This document shows positions 19,295 through 28,903 of a DNA stretch of 64,000 nt, in pieces. How positions within the stretch are numbered: the first letter of the stretch is position 1; each line of letters starts with the position of its first letter. Under the pieces are notes generated by a model, which searched no databases, was not told the DNA's origin, and saw only the letters and a list, made by a program, of their open reading frames with translations. Source of the DNA: Candidatus Borreliella tachyglossi (lineage in GTDB: Bacteria; Spirochaetota; Spirochaetia; Borreliales; Borreliaceae); assembly GCF_003076595.1 (NCBI RefSeq), contig NZ_CP025785.1, positions 338,388 to 402,387 on the forward strand, in the 5' to 3' direction. Made by a program: the position numbers and the translations under genes.

Positions 19295-20080
19295 CTAACA
19301 ACTAAATTTATCCTGTAGCCTAAAAGAAACTTTTCGAAACCCATCTAAGTCTCCTTTAGAAAATTTTAAAGGAACAAGTGAAGGATTTCCAAAATTAGGA
19401 TTAATTAAATATCTATTCTTTAAATACTCATTATAAATCTCAGTATGATGCTCAGATTTATAGAGCGGTAACATATATCTATCAATTACTCTAAACATAG
19501 GTGTAGCAAAAATATCAAAATTAATTTTTACGCTCTTTTCGTAAGCCAAAACTTTAGCAAGCATATGTCTAGCAACTGCTAAAGTTAAGGCATCGAAACT
19601 ATCTCTAAATTCTATTTTTTTAGATAAATTATCTACTATAACAATACTAATAGACATACATCCAGGCATTGGAATATTTACAAGCATAGGATACCTAAAG
19701 TTACTAAATCCAACCTTAAATTCATATATCCCCTGCTTTTCTTCCCAAGGATTGCTAAAATACTGCTGACCTGTTAGAGACAATAAAAATTCTCTAGCAT
19801 CTCTTTCAAACTTAAAAATATACACAGATCCTGCTTCTTTAAAAAACGCAAAAAGAACATTTTCAAATTGTTTTCTAAACACAGAAGGATAAGAAGCTGT
19901 AAGACCTCTTGAAAAAGTCTGCTTAAGAATAAGATTTAAACCTTGAATTCTATATCCTAAAAAGCTATTTCCTCCATTTAAGTATAAATCCAAATATCTA
20001 TTACCATTAATATCATAAAGATAAAAAAATCTTGCCCTTTTAATTATTGGAAAGCAACTCGCCAAAGATTCACTACACAT
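19295..20080 (-). CDS. Short class III aminotransferase-like protein, probably without PLP chemistry
   Basis: This 261-residue protein has an N-terminus resembling class III aminotransferases (glutamate-1-semialdehyde aminomutase, acetylornithine aminotransferase): FPIIKRARFFYLYDINGNRYLDLYLNGGNSFLGY at residues 10-43 fits the substrate-loop/first strand region of that fold. The usual glycine-rich cofactor segment and the PLP-binding Lys block are not visible, and the length is about 60 percent of a normal family member. It is therefore probably a relic or a repurposed fold. It overlaps the 3' end of gatB by 8 bases and is the last gene in the lolA-gatB run, so it is translationally coupled to GatCAB. 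Nothing else in the sequence shows a function. Confidence 0.7.
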   Translation of the reverse strand: MCSESLASCFPIIKRARFFYLYDINGNRYLDLYLNGGNSFLGYRIQGLNLILKQTFSRGLTASYPSVFRKQFENVLFAFFKEAGSVYIFKFERDAREFLLSLTGQQYFSNPWEEKQGIYEFKVGFSNFRYPMLVNIPMPGCMSISIVIVDNLSKKIEFRDSFDALTLAVARHMLAKVLAYEKSVKINFDIFATPMFRVIDRYMLPLYKSEHHTEIYNEYLKNRYLINPNFGNPSLVPLKFSKGDLDGFRKVSFRLQDKFSC

Positions 20081-21533
20081 CCCTTAATTTGCCCATTAAA
20101 ATCTCATTTGTAAGAACAGGATTAACCTTGCCAGAAGTTTTCTGCATAACTTGCCCCATCATAAACTTAAGTGCATGACTTTTACCCTTTCTGTAAAGTT
20201 CAACTGATTTAGGATTTTCATTTAAAACTTCAAGCACAACTGATTCAATCAAAGATTTATCACTTATCTGTTCTAAACTTTTCTCACTAACTACGACAGC
20301 AGAGGAAACATTTCTCTCAAGCATTTCTAAAAATACTTCTTTTGCAATCTTACCACTAATCTTGCCACTAACAATCAATTCAACAAGTTCTCTAACATAT
20401 GATGGCGGTAAATCAAACTCAAGTATACTTATTGCCCTCTCATTAAGTACACCTAACACTTCAGATAATATCCAATTCGCTACCCTCTTAGGCTCACTTG
20501 CCCCTACTGCTGCATCTTCAAAATATTTAACCAAGTGCTTATCAGTAGCTAAAGTAACAATATCAAAATCACTAAGAGCATATTGCTCTTTCAATCTAAT
20601 TCTTGTGTCAAAAGGTAACTCTACCAGTTTATCACTAGTTCTTATGTTTTCAATATATACATCATCCAGCTTCACTAAAGGTAAATCGGGGTCCTTAATA
20701 TATCGATAATCTGCGACTGTTTCCTTGCTTCTTTGAAGCACTGTAATACCCCGCTTATCATCAAAACCTCTTGTATGTTTGCCTACACTTTCGAAAGTTT
20801 GCCTATAAAGCAACCATTCTTCTCTTTGTCTCGCCTCTTCATATTCAATTGCCAATTTTACGGATTTGAAAGAATTTAAATTCTTTATCTCAGCAATTGG
20901 AGTCTTATATTCAATACCATTCTCATTAATAAGTAAATTAATGTTAACATCGCAACGAAATGATCCATTTTCCATGCTACAATCAGATAACTCAAGATAT
21001 CTAAAAATTTCCCTTAAAGAACTTAAGTAAGCCACAGCTTCATCACCACTATTAATGTCTGGACCTGAGACAATTTCTAGTAATGGTGCGCCTGAACGAT
21101 TGAAATCAATATAACTTCGATTGTCATTCTCAAGTAAATGTAAACTCTTCCCAGAATCTTCTTCCATGTGTATTCTAACAATATTAATTTTTTTCAAACC
21201 CAAAGAAGCCTCAATAAAGATAAATCCATTCTCACAAATGGGTTCATCATTTTGAGATATCTGATAACCCTTGGGCAAATCAGGATAAGAATAATGCTTT
21301 CTATCAAACTTAACAATATTTCTTATTCGAGAATTTGTAGCATGTCCAGCTAAAATTGCACTATTAATCAGTTCTTTATTCACGCTAGGTAATGCTCCAG
21401 GAAGTCCAAGGCATGTTGGGCAAGTGCGAGAATTTGGAATCCCACCAAAATCATTCCTGCACGCACAAAAAGCCTTTGTCTGCAATCCTAATTGCACATG
21501 GACTTCTAAGCCAATGAGTAATCTATATTCCAT
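20073..21533 (-). CDS. gatB: Aspartyl/glutamyl-tRNA amidotransferase subunit B
   Basis: 486 residues, full length. The N-terminus has IGLEVHVQLGLQTKAFCACRNDFGG with four Zn-binding type Cys (CAC...CPTC) and the kinase-like active site segments KHYSYPDLPKGYQISQ and IHMEEDSGKSLH. The C-terminal YqeY/GatB tail domain (about residues 330-486) binds tRNA. GatB phosphorylates the mischarged Glu or Asp on tRNA before amide transfer. It follows gatA with an 11-base overlap. Borrelia has no glutaminyl-tRNA synthetase, so the complex is essential for Gln-tRNA; its partner GltX is at 53543-55015. Confidence 0.97.
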   Translation of the reverse strand: MEYRLLIGLEVHVQLGLQTKAFCACRNDFGGIPNSRTCPTCLGLPGALPSVNKELINSAILAGHATNSRIRNIVKFDRKHYSYPDLPKGYQISQNDEPICENGFIFIEASLGLKKINIVRIHMEEDSGKSLHLLENDNRSYIDFNRSGAPLLEIVSGPDINSGDEAVAYLSSLREIFRYLELSDCSMENGSFRCDVNINLLINENGIEYKTPIAEIKNLNSFKSVKLAIEYEEARQREEWLLYRQTFESVGKHTRGFDDKRGITVLQRSKETVADYRYIKDPDLPLVKLDDVYIENIRTSDKLVELPFDTRIRLKEQYALSDFDIVTLATDKHLVKYFEDAAVGASEPKRVANWILSEVLGVLNERAISILEFDLPPSYVRELVELIVSGKISGKIAKEVFLEMLERNVSSAVVVSEKSLEQISDKSLIESVVLEVLNENPKSVELYRKGKSHALKFMMGQVMQKTSGKVNPVLTNEILMGKLRDV

Positions 21534-22968
21534 TTAATCTTAATTCCTCTATTACATTTTTTGAAAAATTTAATAGCTCAAAATCTCTCTTAACTTGCCC
21601 AATTACCTGCATGCCAATGGGTAATTCTTTATTGTCTTTAGCGAAGGGGAGAGAAATTGCAGGAGAACCCACAAGATTTGCAATCACAGTACATACATCC
21701 GAATAATACATTTTCATGGGATTATCAAAATTCTCACCAATTTTAAAAGGCTTTACAAAACTTGTAGGCGTAATAATATATTCAAAATTATTAAAAACCT
21801 CATCAAACTTAGGAACTATTAAATTTTCAATAATTCTGCGAGCCTTTGCATAATATTTTAAATCATAACCTTCTGATAATAAATAATTCCCAAGCACAAT
21901 ACGCCTTTTTACCTCTTCTCTTAAAAACAAACTTCTATGCTTAAAATAAAACTCACTAAGACTCAAATCATCGTTTATCCGTTTCCCATAACGAAGCCCA
22001 GTATAGCGAGCAAGATTAGATGAAGCTTCAACCGGTGATACTGAATAGTAAAGAGAGAGTATATAACTAACTTCCTTTATTGAAACTTCCTGTATTTGGA
22101 CACCTTTACTTAAAAGCCCAGCCTTAAATTTAGAAAACTCGCAGGCAATCTCTGCCTCCATTAAATCTTCACTAAGTTCCTTAATGACAGCTACTTTTGC
22201 GCCTCTTAAAGATTTATTCAACAATGGATAAGGATTTGTAAAAATATCTATGCTAGTAGCATCCAACCTATCAATACCACAAGTATGCTGTAATATTAAA
22301 GCTACATCATCAACAGAGTTAGCAAAAAATCCTATCTGATCAAGAGATGACGCATACGATACAAGTCCATAACGAGACAGACCTCCGTAAGAAGGCTTAA
22401 ACCCAATTATGCCAGAAAAGGATGCAGGGAGCCTAACAGATCCTCCAGTATCGCTACCAAGTGAAAAAGGAGCCTGACATCCCGCAACAACAGCACTAGA
22501 CCCACCAGAACTACCACCCACAACATAGTCCTTGTTTAAAGGGTTAAGAGTAGCCCCATAGCAAGAAAACTCACAAGAAGATCCCATTGCAAATTCATCC
22601 ATATTAGTTCTACCAATCAAAATTGCACCATTATCTTTAAGCCTCTTAATAACAGTTGCATCATAAGGCGAAACATAACCTTGTAAAATTTCAGAAGCAC
22701 AAGTTAAATTTTTATCTTTGATCGAAATATTATCCTTAACAGCAATAGGCATGCCAATTAAAGGCAGATTCCGTCCCTCACCCCTATCCAATAGAACATC
22801 ATATTCTTTCGCTAATTCTAATGAATCATCGAAAAACTCAATATACCCATTCATATCCTTATTTGATTCATATTGTTCTCTGTAAGAGAGAACAATATCA
22901 TAAATCTTACACTGACGTGTTAACACTAATTCCCTAATTTTGATTAAGTTTATATTTCTTAAATCCAA
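21523..22968 (-). CDS. gatA: Aspartyl/glutamyl-tRNA amidotransferase subunit A
   Basis: 481 residues of the amidase signature family. The catalytic Ser-cisSer-Lys triad is present: the Lys in GMPIAVKDNI, then GGSSGGSSAVVAG and GSDTGGSVRLPASFSG. It releases ammonia from glutamine or asparagine for GatB. The start is a TTG (22968), preceded by GGGAG 8 bases upstream; no in-frame ATG is available nearby. It lies 11 bases after gatC and overlaps gatB. Confidence 0.97.
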   Translation of the reverse strand: MDLRNINLIKIRELVLTRQCKIYDIVLSYREQYESNKDMNGYIEFFDDSLELAKEYDVLLDRGEGRNLPLIGMPIAVKDNISIKDKNLTCASEILQGYVSPYDATVIKRLKDNGAILIGRTNMDEFAMGSSCEFSCYGATLNPLNKDYVVGGSSGGSSAVVAGCQAPFSLGSDTGGSVRLPASFSGIIGFKPSYGGLSRYGLVSYASSLDQIGFFANSVDDVALILQHTCGIDRLDATSIDIFTNPYPLLNKSLRGAKVAVIKELSEDLMEAEIACEFSKFKAGLLSKGVQIQEVSIKEVSYILSLYYSVSPVEASSNLARYTGLRYGKRINDDLSLSEFYFKHRSLFLREEVKRRIVLGNYLLSEGYDLKYYAKARRIIENLIVPKFDEVFNNFEYIITPTSFVKPFKIGENFDNPMKMYYSDVCTVIANLVGSPAISLPFAKDNKELPIGMQVIGQVKRDFELLNFSKNVIEELRLNGI

Positions 22969-22979
22969 AACAATACTCC

Positions 22980-23255
22980 CTATTCAAGTACCTTAGGTGA
23001 TGGGAAATATCCATCTAGAAATAAATTACTAAATTTTTTAATAGATTCAATCGTCAAAGAAGGTACACTCTCATCATTCCTTAAATCAGACATCTGGCAT
23101 GTTTTCTCTTGCAAATCATTTCCTACATCGAGTTCAGATATCCTATTTAACATCTCAACTGTTTTTCTAAACTTTTCAACGAATTTCTGCTCTTCACTTT
23201 CACTTAAGCTTAATAAACTCAATTTCAAACTATTTTCTAAATGGATATCTTTCAC
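22980..23255 (-). CDS. gatC: Aspartyl/glutamyl-tRNA amidotransferase subunit C
   Basis: 91 residues, the usual GatC size. The helical N-terminus (SLLSLSESEEQKFVEKFRKTVEMLNRISELDV) and the extended C-terminal part that wraps GatA are seen. It stabilises the GatAB interface. The start is GTG at 23255 with AGAGGT upstream. It lies 9 bases after uvrD, in the same operon. Confidence 0.92.
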   Translation of the reverse strand: MKDIHLENSLKLSLLSLSESEEQKFVEKFRKTVEMLNRISELDVGNDLQEKTCQMSDLRNDESVPSLTIESIKKFSNLFLDGYFPSPKVLE

Positions 23256-23264
23256 ATGTCACCT

Positions 23265-25358
23265 CTAAATTTTAGAAAGCCCCCTCATATAGGTTGAATT
23301 TAAAATAGCCTTCTTGCCATTCCTTAGACTAATTTTAATAAACGACTCATCATTTTGATACCATTTATCAATAATTACCCCATTTTCTCCATTATAAGTT
23401 ATATAATCTCCAATATTAAAGCTCTTGCCAGAACTATGGGCAAAAAAATACTTAAAATTATCTCTTAAATATTCTGGAACAAAAATCATATCATAAGCAT
23501 CTTTGCTGATATCTTGAAAAAACCCTGAAATAGCTGTGTTTCTGAGCATACCTCCAAAAAATCTCTGCAAACTAATTGTAATAATAAGCTCTACCTTAGC
23601 TCGAGTAATAGCCACATAAAAAAGTCTTCTCTCCTCTTCCTGCCTCTCATCAGTTAATTCTTCAATCTCAGAAGGCAACAATCCCTTCTCAAGTCCAGAT
23701 ATTATCACTCTATCAAACTCAAGACCTTTAACACCATGAATTGAAGATAGAAGTACGCTAGACTTAGAATCTCCGTGCATTAAAGGCGAAAGAAACGAAT
23801 TTTCTAAAAATATTACAAGCCCTTCAAAGCTACCCGAATATTCAACACCACTTCCAATAAGTTCATCAATATTCCTAGATTTTTCATCCTTATCAAGTTT
23901 TTGATAATAATCCCAAAGTCCAAATTTAATTACAACATCTCTAATAAATGCAGATAAATTCACATAAACATCTCTTTGAATTCTTTGCCCTAGCTCATCA
24001 TAAAGACTCAAGAAAGCAATAAGAGAATCTCTTGCCTTACCCTTAATACTATCAGCAACTTTTTTACTCGCAAGAATTAAATCAAGATTAACATCACCAT
24101 CATTTAGCATTCCAATTACTTTATCTGTACTAGTTTTCCCAATGCCCCTAGCAGGTTTATTTATTACCCTTAAGAAAGAAACTCTATCTTTTTTATTTAC
24201 AAAAAGTCTCAGTAGAGAAATTACATCCTTAACCTCTTCCCTTTCATAAAATCTAATTGAACCTAACACACTATATGGGATATTTTGTTTTAAGAAAGAT
24301 TTTTCAAACTGAAAAGATTGATAATTAAATCTATAAAGAACTGCCGTCTCAAGTCTGTTCTCAATAAGGAAGCGAGAAAAATACTCAGCCTCTTCTGTAG
24401 GATTCTGAAAAACGAAAAATTTTATCTTATTGCCCTTCTGATTTTCTGTAGTTATTACTTTCTCATATCGATTTTTGTTTTTTGAAATAACAGCATTTGC
24501 AACATTTACAATACTTAAACTAGAACGATAATTTTGTACCAAATAATATTTAGACACATCATTAAATGTCTTCTCAAATTCAAGAATATTTTCTACCCTA
24601 GCACCTCTAAAAGAATATATAGACTGATCTTCATCTCCTACTACCATAAAATACATATCTTGGCAATAAAGCTCTTTTAAAAATAAAAACTGTGCATAAT
24701 TAGTATCCTGATATTCATCCACAAGTATAGCCTTAAATCTCTTCTGAACCCGCATCCTTATATCATAAGACTCTCGCAACATCAAAGCAGACTTAAGGAT
24801 AAGATCAGAAAAATCAAAAGCATTATTCCTAGATTTTTCTTGCTCGTAAGTTTTAATACACTTGTAAGTTTTTTCATCAAGACCAAAATAATCATCTAAA
24901 AAGCTAGTCTCTTTACCCTTGCTTATTAAAGACGAAACCTCCTTTGCAAGTTCAATGGTTGGAGCAAGTCCAATTTGCTTAACAAATCTAACAACATCAT
25001 TAGTGTCCCAGATTGTAAAATTTGAATCATAATTCTTATCAAATTTTTTAAAATAAAGCCTTAAAAGCCAAGCACCAAAAGAATGAAAAGTTTGAATGTG
25101 TAAAGCCTTATCAAAATCAAAAAGATGATTTATCCTTTCATTCATCTCGCTTGCAGCTTTATTTGTAAATGTTAAAGCAAGGATCTCTTCTGGTCTTAAT
25201 TTTTCAACCTTTATTAAATGAGCTATCTTAGCTGTTATAACCCTTGTTTTACCACTACCTGGACCCGCAAGAACGAGAAGAGGATTCTTAGTACCATCTA
25301 AAACAATTTTTCTCTGACCAGAATTCAAGCTAGAGAGGAACGCTTCTACCCTGTCCAT
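23265..25358 (-). CDS. uvrD: UvrD/PcrA-type ATP-dependent DNA helicase
   Basis: 697 residues, superfamily 1A. Helicase motifs in order: Q-motif LNSGQRKIV, motif I AGPGSGKTRVI, Ia ALTFTNKAASEM, II ILVDEYQDTNYAQ, III VVGDEDQSIYSFRGA, IV NYRSS, V SSIHGVKGLEFDRVI and VI RRLFYVAITRAK. It unwinds DNA 3' to 5' in nucleotide excision and mismatch repair and clears RecA filaments. It is somewhat shorter than E. coli UvrD (720), with a short C-terminal tail containing a Tudor-like patch (GDYITYNGENGVIIDKWY). Its ATG overlaps the stop of the RodZ-like gene by one base (TAATG). Confidence 0.95.
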   Translation of the reverse strand: MDRVEAFLSSLNSGQRKIVLDGTKNPLLVLAGPGSGKTRVITAKIAHLIKVEKLRPEEILALTFTNKAASEMNERINHLFDFDKALHIQTFHSFGAWLLRLYFKKFDKNYDSNFTIWDTNDVVRFVKQIGLAPTIELAKEVSSLISKGKETSFLDDYFGLDEKTYKCIKTYEQEKSRNNAFDFSDLILKSALMLRESYDIRMRVQKRFKAILVDEYQDTNYAQFLFLKELYCQDMYFMVVGDEDQSIYSFRGARVENILEFEKTFNDVSKYYLVQNYRSSLSIVNVANAVISKNKNRYEKVITTENQKGNKIKFFVFQNPTEEAEYFSRFLIENRLETAVLYRFNYQSFQFEKSFLKQNIPYSVLGSIRFYEREEVKDVISLLRLFVNKKDRVSFLRVINKPARGIGKTSTDKVIGMLNDGDVNLDLILASKKVADSIKGKARDSLIAFLSLYDELGQRIQRDVYVNLSAFIRDVVIKFGLWDYYQKLDKDEKSRNIDELIGSGVEYSGSFEGLVIFLENSFLSPLMHGDSKSSVLLSSIHGVKGLEFDRVIISGLEKGLLPSEIEELTDERQEEERRLFYVAITRAKVELIITISLQRFFGGMLRNTAISGFFQDISKDAYDMIFVPEYLRDNFKYFFAHSSGKSFNIGDYITYNGENGVIIDKWYQNDESFIKISLRNGKKAILNSTYMRGLSKI

Positions 25359-26557
25359 TAATAAACTTCAGAAACCTTAAGATCAAATCCTACAGGAGTC
25401 TTTAACCAAAAAAACTGAACTGCCATTACCTCTCTTTCATAACTTTTCAAAAAGGAAGTAATATCTTTGCCTCGAAGAACAATATTAACATCAGAAAGTC
25501 TTGACAAAAATAATATTAAAGACTTTCGAAAACTTAAATTAAGAGGATCACCTTTGGATACAAATAAAGACTTGCCAGAGAGATTACTCTCATCAGAATA
25601 TCTTAAAAATGTATCGTTCAAACAATCAACAATTAAATCAATTTTGACAACATTCTGAGCAGAATATAGAGTAGGATACTCGCTAACTATTCTACTCCTA
25701 GGTCCATTAACCTCAAATCCCCAATTTAAAATATTAAATCTATTAGAAAGATTGGTTTCAAGTACATATTCAATATTTAAAATAACAGATTCTAAACTTA
25801 CATGGGCTCTCTTAATGTTACCATAAGAATAATTCTCGTAAATCATCTTAACTCTTATATTATCATCAAAATCTATTTCTCTAGATCTGCCCAATTTAAA
25901 AATATGCCTACTATTGTTTAAACCATTTGTAATAACCAGATCATCATTTATAAAAGAAACTCTATATTTCGAAACAACATCACCATACCTTAAATATAAC
26001 AAATCACCATCTCCAAGTGAATCATTCCAAAAAGCTTCCCTATCAAAAAGAATTTCATGAATTTCTGGAGCTTTCCTTGCAGAATGCTTTGCTTTAAAAA
26101 CTTTTCTTAAAAAGCTATCAATTTCCCTAAAATTTAAGCTCACAAATGCTAGCACTACAAGACTAATGATTCCTACTAATATTTTAATTATTTTAGAAGA
26201 ATCAATCTTAGAAATACCTAAGTTCTTACCCGCAAATCTTCCTTCGCTTGCAAAATTTGAACCAATATTTTTCTCCTCAATCCTAATTCCAATATAGCTA
26301 TCATTAAGTCTTCTCTTATATTCCTTAAAAAGAGATGACATATGCCAAACATCAATATCTAAATATTCGCTATAAGTTCTTAAAAACCCCACAGCTAAAA
26401 CTTCATTTGGAAACAATTCAATATTAGAATCTTCAAGGGCTTTAAGATATTTAACAGAAATTTTAATCTCATCAGCTATAACCTCTAGAGTTAAACCCTT
26501 GTCAACTCTAGACTTTTTTAAAAAATCTCCAAACTTAACGAAATCATTTTCTTCCAT
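25358..26557 (-). CDS. RodZ-like helix-turn-helix membrane protein
   Basis: 399 residues. Residues 8-75 form a HTH_25 domain as in RodZ (FGDFLKKSRVDKGLTLEVIADEIKISVKYLKALEDSN, then FLRTYSEYLDIDV). A transmembrane helix follows at about residues 127-145 (IIKILVGIISLVVLAFVSL). The remaining 250 residues are extracytoplasmic and beta-rich; they are longer than the usual RodZ DUF4115 domain. RodZ links MreB to the envelope in cell shape control; B. burgdorferi elongation may use such a protein. The start has a good ribosome binding site (GAGG). It sits between the LolA-like gene and uvrD in one operon. Confidence 0.75.
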   Translation of the reverse strand: MEENDFVKFGDFLKKSRVDKGLTLEVIADEIKISVKYLKALEDSNIELFPNEVLAVGFLRTYSEYLDIDVWHMSSLFKEYKRRLNDSYIGIRIEEKNIGSNFASEGRFAGKNLGISKIDSSKIIKILVGIISLVVLAFVSLNFREIDSFLRKVFKAKHSARKAPEIHEILFDREAFWNDSLGDGDLLYLRYGDVVSKYRVSFINDDLVITNGLNNSRHIFKLGRSREIDFDDNIRVKMIYENYSYGNIKRAHVSLESVILNIEYVLETNLSNRFNILNWGFEVNGPRSRIVSEYPTLYSAQNVVKIDLIVDCLNDTFLRYSDESNLSGKSLFVSKGDPLNLSFRKSLILFLSRLSDVNIVLRGKDITSFLKSYEREVMAVQFFWLKTPVGFDLKVSEVY

Positions 26558-26568
26558 AGTTCAACACC

Positions 26569-27219
26569 TCAAGTTTTTTTAACGTCATACAAAAAATTAT
26601 CCACCTTGTTTGAAGTTTTTGGCGGGTCATACTTAAATTTACTTTCAGGAATTCCAACATTAAACTTCACAGATAAAAGATCAATAACTATCTCTCTACC
26701 ACTTCCTGTAGGATAAGCAACAATTTTTCTAATTACGCCACTTTGAGCAAAAGCAATCATAAAAGAATCAATTGTAGCAGCTCCCTTATAGAGTCGCCGT
26801 GAAAAAGTCAATTTTATAAAATTCTCAGAGCTCCCTCCAGATTCGTCAAGAGGTTCCAAATTGGGAGAATTAGTATAAGATACACTATATTCAGTATTTA
26901 AAATCTGCATAAAACCACTCTTACCTTTCCCACCAACTAATTGTTGCCTAAAAGAAGTACCAAGCGATGGAACATAAACAGTCAAAAGTTCCCCATCACT
27001 CGCAAAAACCTGACTATTTGAATCTAGATTAACAATAAACTTATCTGGAAACTTATAAAGCAGAGTCCCCGTTTGCTTTAGTCCCTTTATATTAAGACTA
27101 ATCTTAGCCTGCATATCTTCTACGTTTTGATACCTAGAATAAATATCCTCAAAATATTGATTGGCAGACACTTGAGCGAAAATAAAACACGGATATAAAA
27201 TTAATATTATTCTCTTCAT
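26569..27219 (-). CDS. lolA: LolA-like outer membrane lipoprotein carrier protein
   Basis: 216 residues with an N-terminal signal peptide (RIILILYPCFIFAQVSA). The mature part fits LolA/LolA-like: a repeated antiparallel strand pattern with YQNVEDMQAKISLNIKG, GTLLYKFPDKFIVNLDS, ASDGELLTVYVPSLGT and VRKIVAYPTGSGREIVIDL. LolA ferries lipoproteins across the periplasm; Borrelia depends heavily on lipoproteins but no LolB is known. It is the first gene of the minus-strand operon lolA-rodZ-uvrD-gatCAB. Confidence 0.75.
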   Translation of the reverse strand: MKRIILILYPCFIFAQVSANQYFEDIYSRYQNVEDMQAKISLNIKGLKQTGTLLYKFPDKFIVNLDSNSQVFASDGELLTVYVPSLGTSFRQQLVGGKGKSGFMQILNTEYSVSYTNSPNLEPLDESGGSSENFIKLTFSRRLYKGAATIDSFMIAFAQSGVIRKIVAYPTGSGREIVIDLLSVKFNVGIPESKFKYDPPKTSNKVDNFLYDVKKT

Positions 27220-27384
27220 TATAACAACTCTTCAACATTAAGCTCAATTCAATAGCAAAATATATTACATACTTTATACTTAATATCCATACTACAACTT
27301 ATTAAAACAATAAGCTATTATTCATAATATACCATTTTGCACATTAATAATAAACATATTTAGCAAAAGATTACAGAGGTTAAA

Positions 27385-28827
27385 ATGTCATTAAATTACA
27401 ATGAAATAAACATCCTACTTAAGGAACTTCCTTTGAAAAATTCATTTTTCAAAAAAATTAAACAGCCCAACCATAAAACTTTAGTGATCGAACTTTACAA
27501 CATAGAAGAGAATGAAAAAAATTTTAATATATTAATCTCATTAGGCTCAAAAACGACTAGAATTCACAAGACAAGCAAAAAATTTGAAAATATTAAACCC
27601 CCCTTAAGATTTTTTGAATTTTTAAAATCAAAAATTCAAAACGGTAAAATACTTGAAGCTTATCAAATAAAAAATGAAAGAATAATTTTCATTGAAGTGA
27701 TAAAAGGTGAAAGAATATTCTTCCTCTTCGTAAAATTATGGCCATCATCTCCTAACATAATTGCCACAGATACAAATTTTAAAATCCTTGATGCATATTA
27801 TAGAAGACCAAACTCAAAAGAAATTACAGGTGAAATATTTAAAAAAGCCAAAGAGCTTATTGAAAATAATAATACAATCCAAAAAAAGTCAGTCACATTA
27901 AAGGATGGCTACAATAGTCAATTATCTTATTCAGAATTTATTGAAAATTACTATGATAACTTAGAAACAATAGAAACTAAAACACACAACAGAGAACTAC
28001 TTATAAAGAAATATGAACAAGCAAAAACAAATTTAAAAAAAAGAATATGTTCTTTAGAAAAACAAATAGATTCAATTAAAACAATCGAGAATAAAAAAGA
28101 AAAAGGCGAAATGATATTATCAAATATCCATATAATAAAAAAAGGGATGGACGCTATCCTTCTAAAGAACAGCAAAGGAGAAGAAACTACAATAGTCCTA
28201 GATAAGACATTGCTCCCTAAAGACAATGCTTTAAAGTATTTTAAAGAATACAAAAAAAGCAAAAATTCCTTGGATCTTATAACAGAACAATTACAATACG
28301 CAAGAGAAGAATATGATAAATTAATGCTAAAGATAACCTGCATAGATGAGGAAGAATTAATTGAATCTGCAAATGAAAGAACACAAAGACAAAAACTTCC
28401 AAAAAAGCCATCTATTGGCATTCATCTAATTTCTTGTGGATTTGAAATCGTTGTAGGAAGAAATGCAAAGGAAAACGATGAACTTTTAAGAAGCTGGGCA
28501 AAGGGAAATGACTACTGGCTGCATACAAGAGATTATCCTGGCGCGTATGTATTTATTAGAAATAAGAAAGACAAAACACCTCCTCTTGAAGTCTTGCTAG
28601 ATGCTGGCAATTTATGTGTTTTTTATACAAAGCCTGCAAGAAAATCGGGTGAAGCTGATCTTTATTACACCCATGTTAAATACTTAAGAAGGGTAAAGGG
28701 AGGAAAAACAGGGCTTGTAATACCCAACATGGAGAAAAATTTAAATATTAAATTAGATCTTAAAATACTAGAAAAACTAAAAACAAAAAATAATTTTATA
28801 AATTATTTTCATTTGAACTTAAAATAA
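27385..28827 (+). CDS. rqcH: RqcH/NEMF family protein (fibronectin-binding protein FbpA-like)
   Basis: 480 residues. It contains an N-terminal NFACT-N domain, a central coiled coil (about 205-330) and a C-terminal NFACT-R domain (from about 345: GIHLISCGFEIVVGRNAKENDELLRSWAKGNDYWLHTR, given here by its key IVVGRNAKEND and DYWLHTR). Bacterial RqcH binds stalled 50S-peptidyl-tRNA and adds alanine tails. In the sequence the Asp-Arg pair required in B. subtilis reads Glu-Arg (E98 R99), and the helix-hairpin-helix domain seems to be missing, making the protein about 90 residues shorter. The same protein was once named as a fibronectin-binding protein. It is divergent from the lolA operon. The ribosome-rescue role is inferred from the family. 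Confidence 0.85.
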   Translation: MSLNYNEINILLKELPLKNSFFKKIKQPNHKTLVIELYNIEENEKNFNILISLGSKTTRIHKTSKKFENIKPPLRFFEFLKSKIQNGKILEAYQIKNERIIFIEVIKGERIFFLFVKLWPSSPNIIATDTNFKILDAYYRRPNSKEITGEIFKKAKELIENNNTIQKKSVTLKDGYNSQLSYSEFIENYYDNLETIETKTHNRELLIKKYEQAKTNLKKRICSLEKQIDSIKTIENKKEKGEMILSNIHIIKKGMDAILLKNSKGEETTIVLDKTLLPKDNALKYFKEYKKSKNSLDLITEQLQYAREEYDKLMLKITCIDEEELIESANERTQRQKLPKKPSIGIHLISCGFEIVVGRNAKENDELLRSWAKGNDYWLHTRDYPGAYVFIRNKKDKTPPLEVLLDAGNLCVFYTKPARKSGEADLYYTHVKYLRRVKGGKTGLVIPNMEKNLNIKLDLKILEKLKTKNNFINYFHLNLK

Positions 28828-28903
28828 AATGGCAAGTTCTTGGAAAATATTGTTATTACAACTTAAAAAGCATAAAATTTAAATACTTTAAGGAGAAAAA
28901 CAA

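Noticed and set aside
27951..28421. Long open frame on the minus strand inside the RqcH gene
   Set aside because: It is a shadow of the plus-strand gene: no ribosome binding site, low-complexity Ser/Leu/Phe composition, and no homology.
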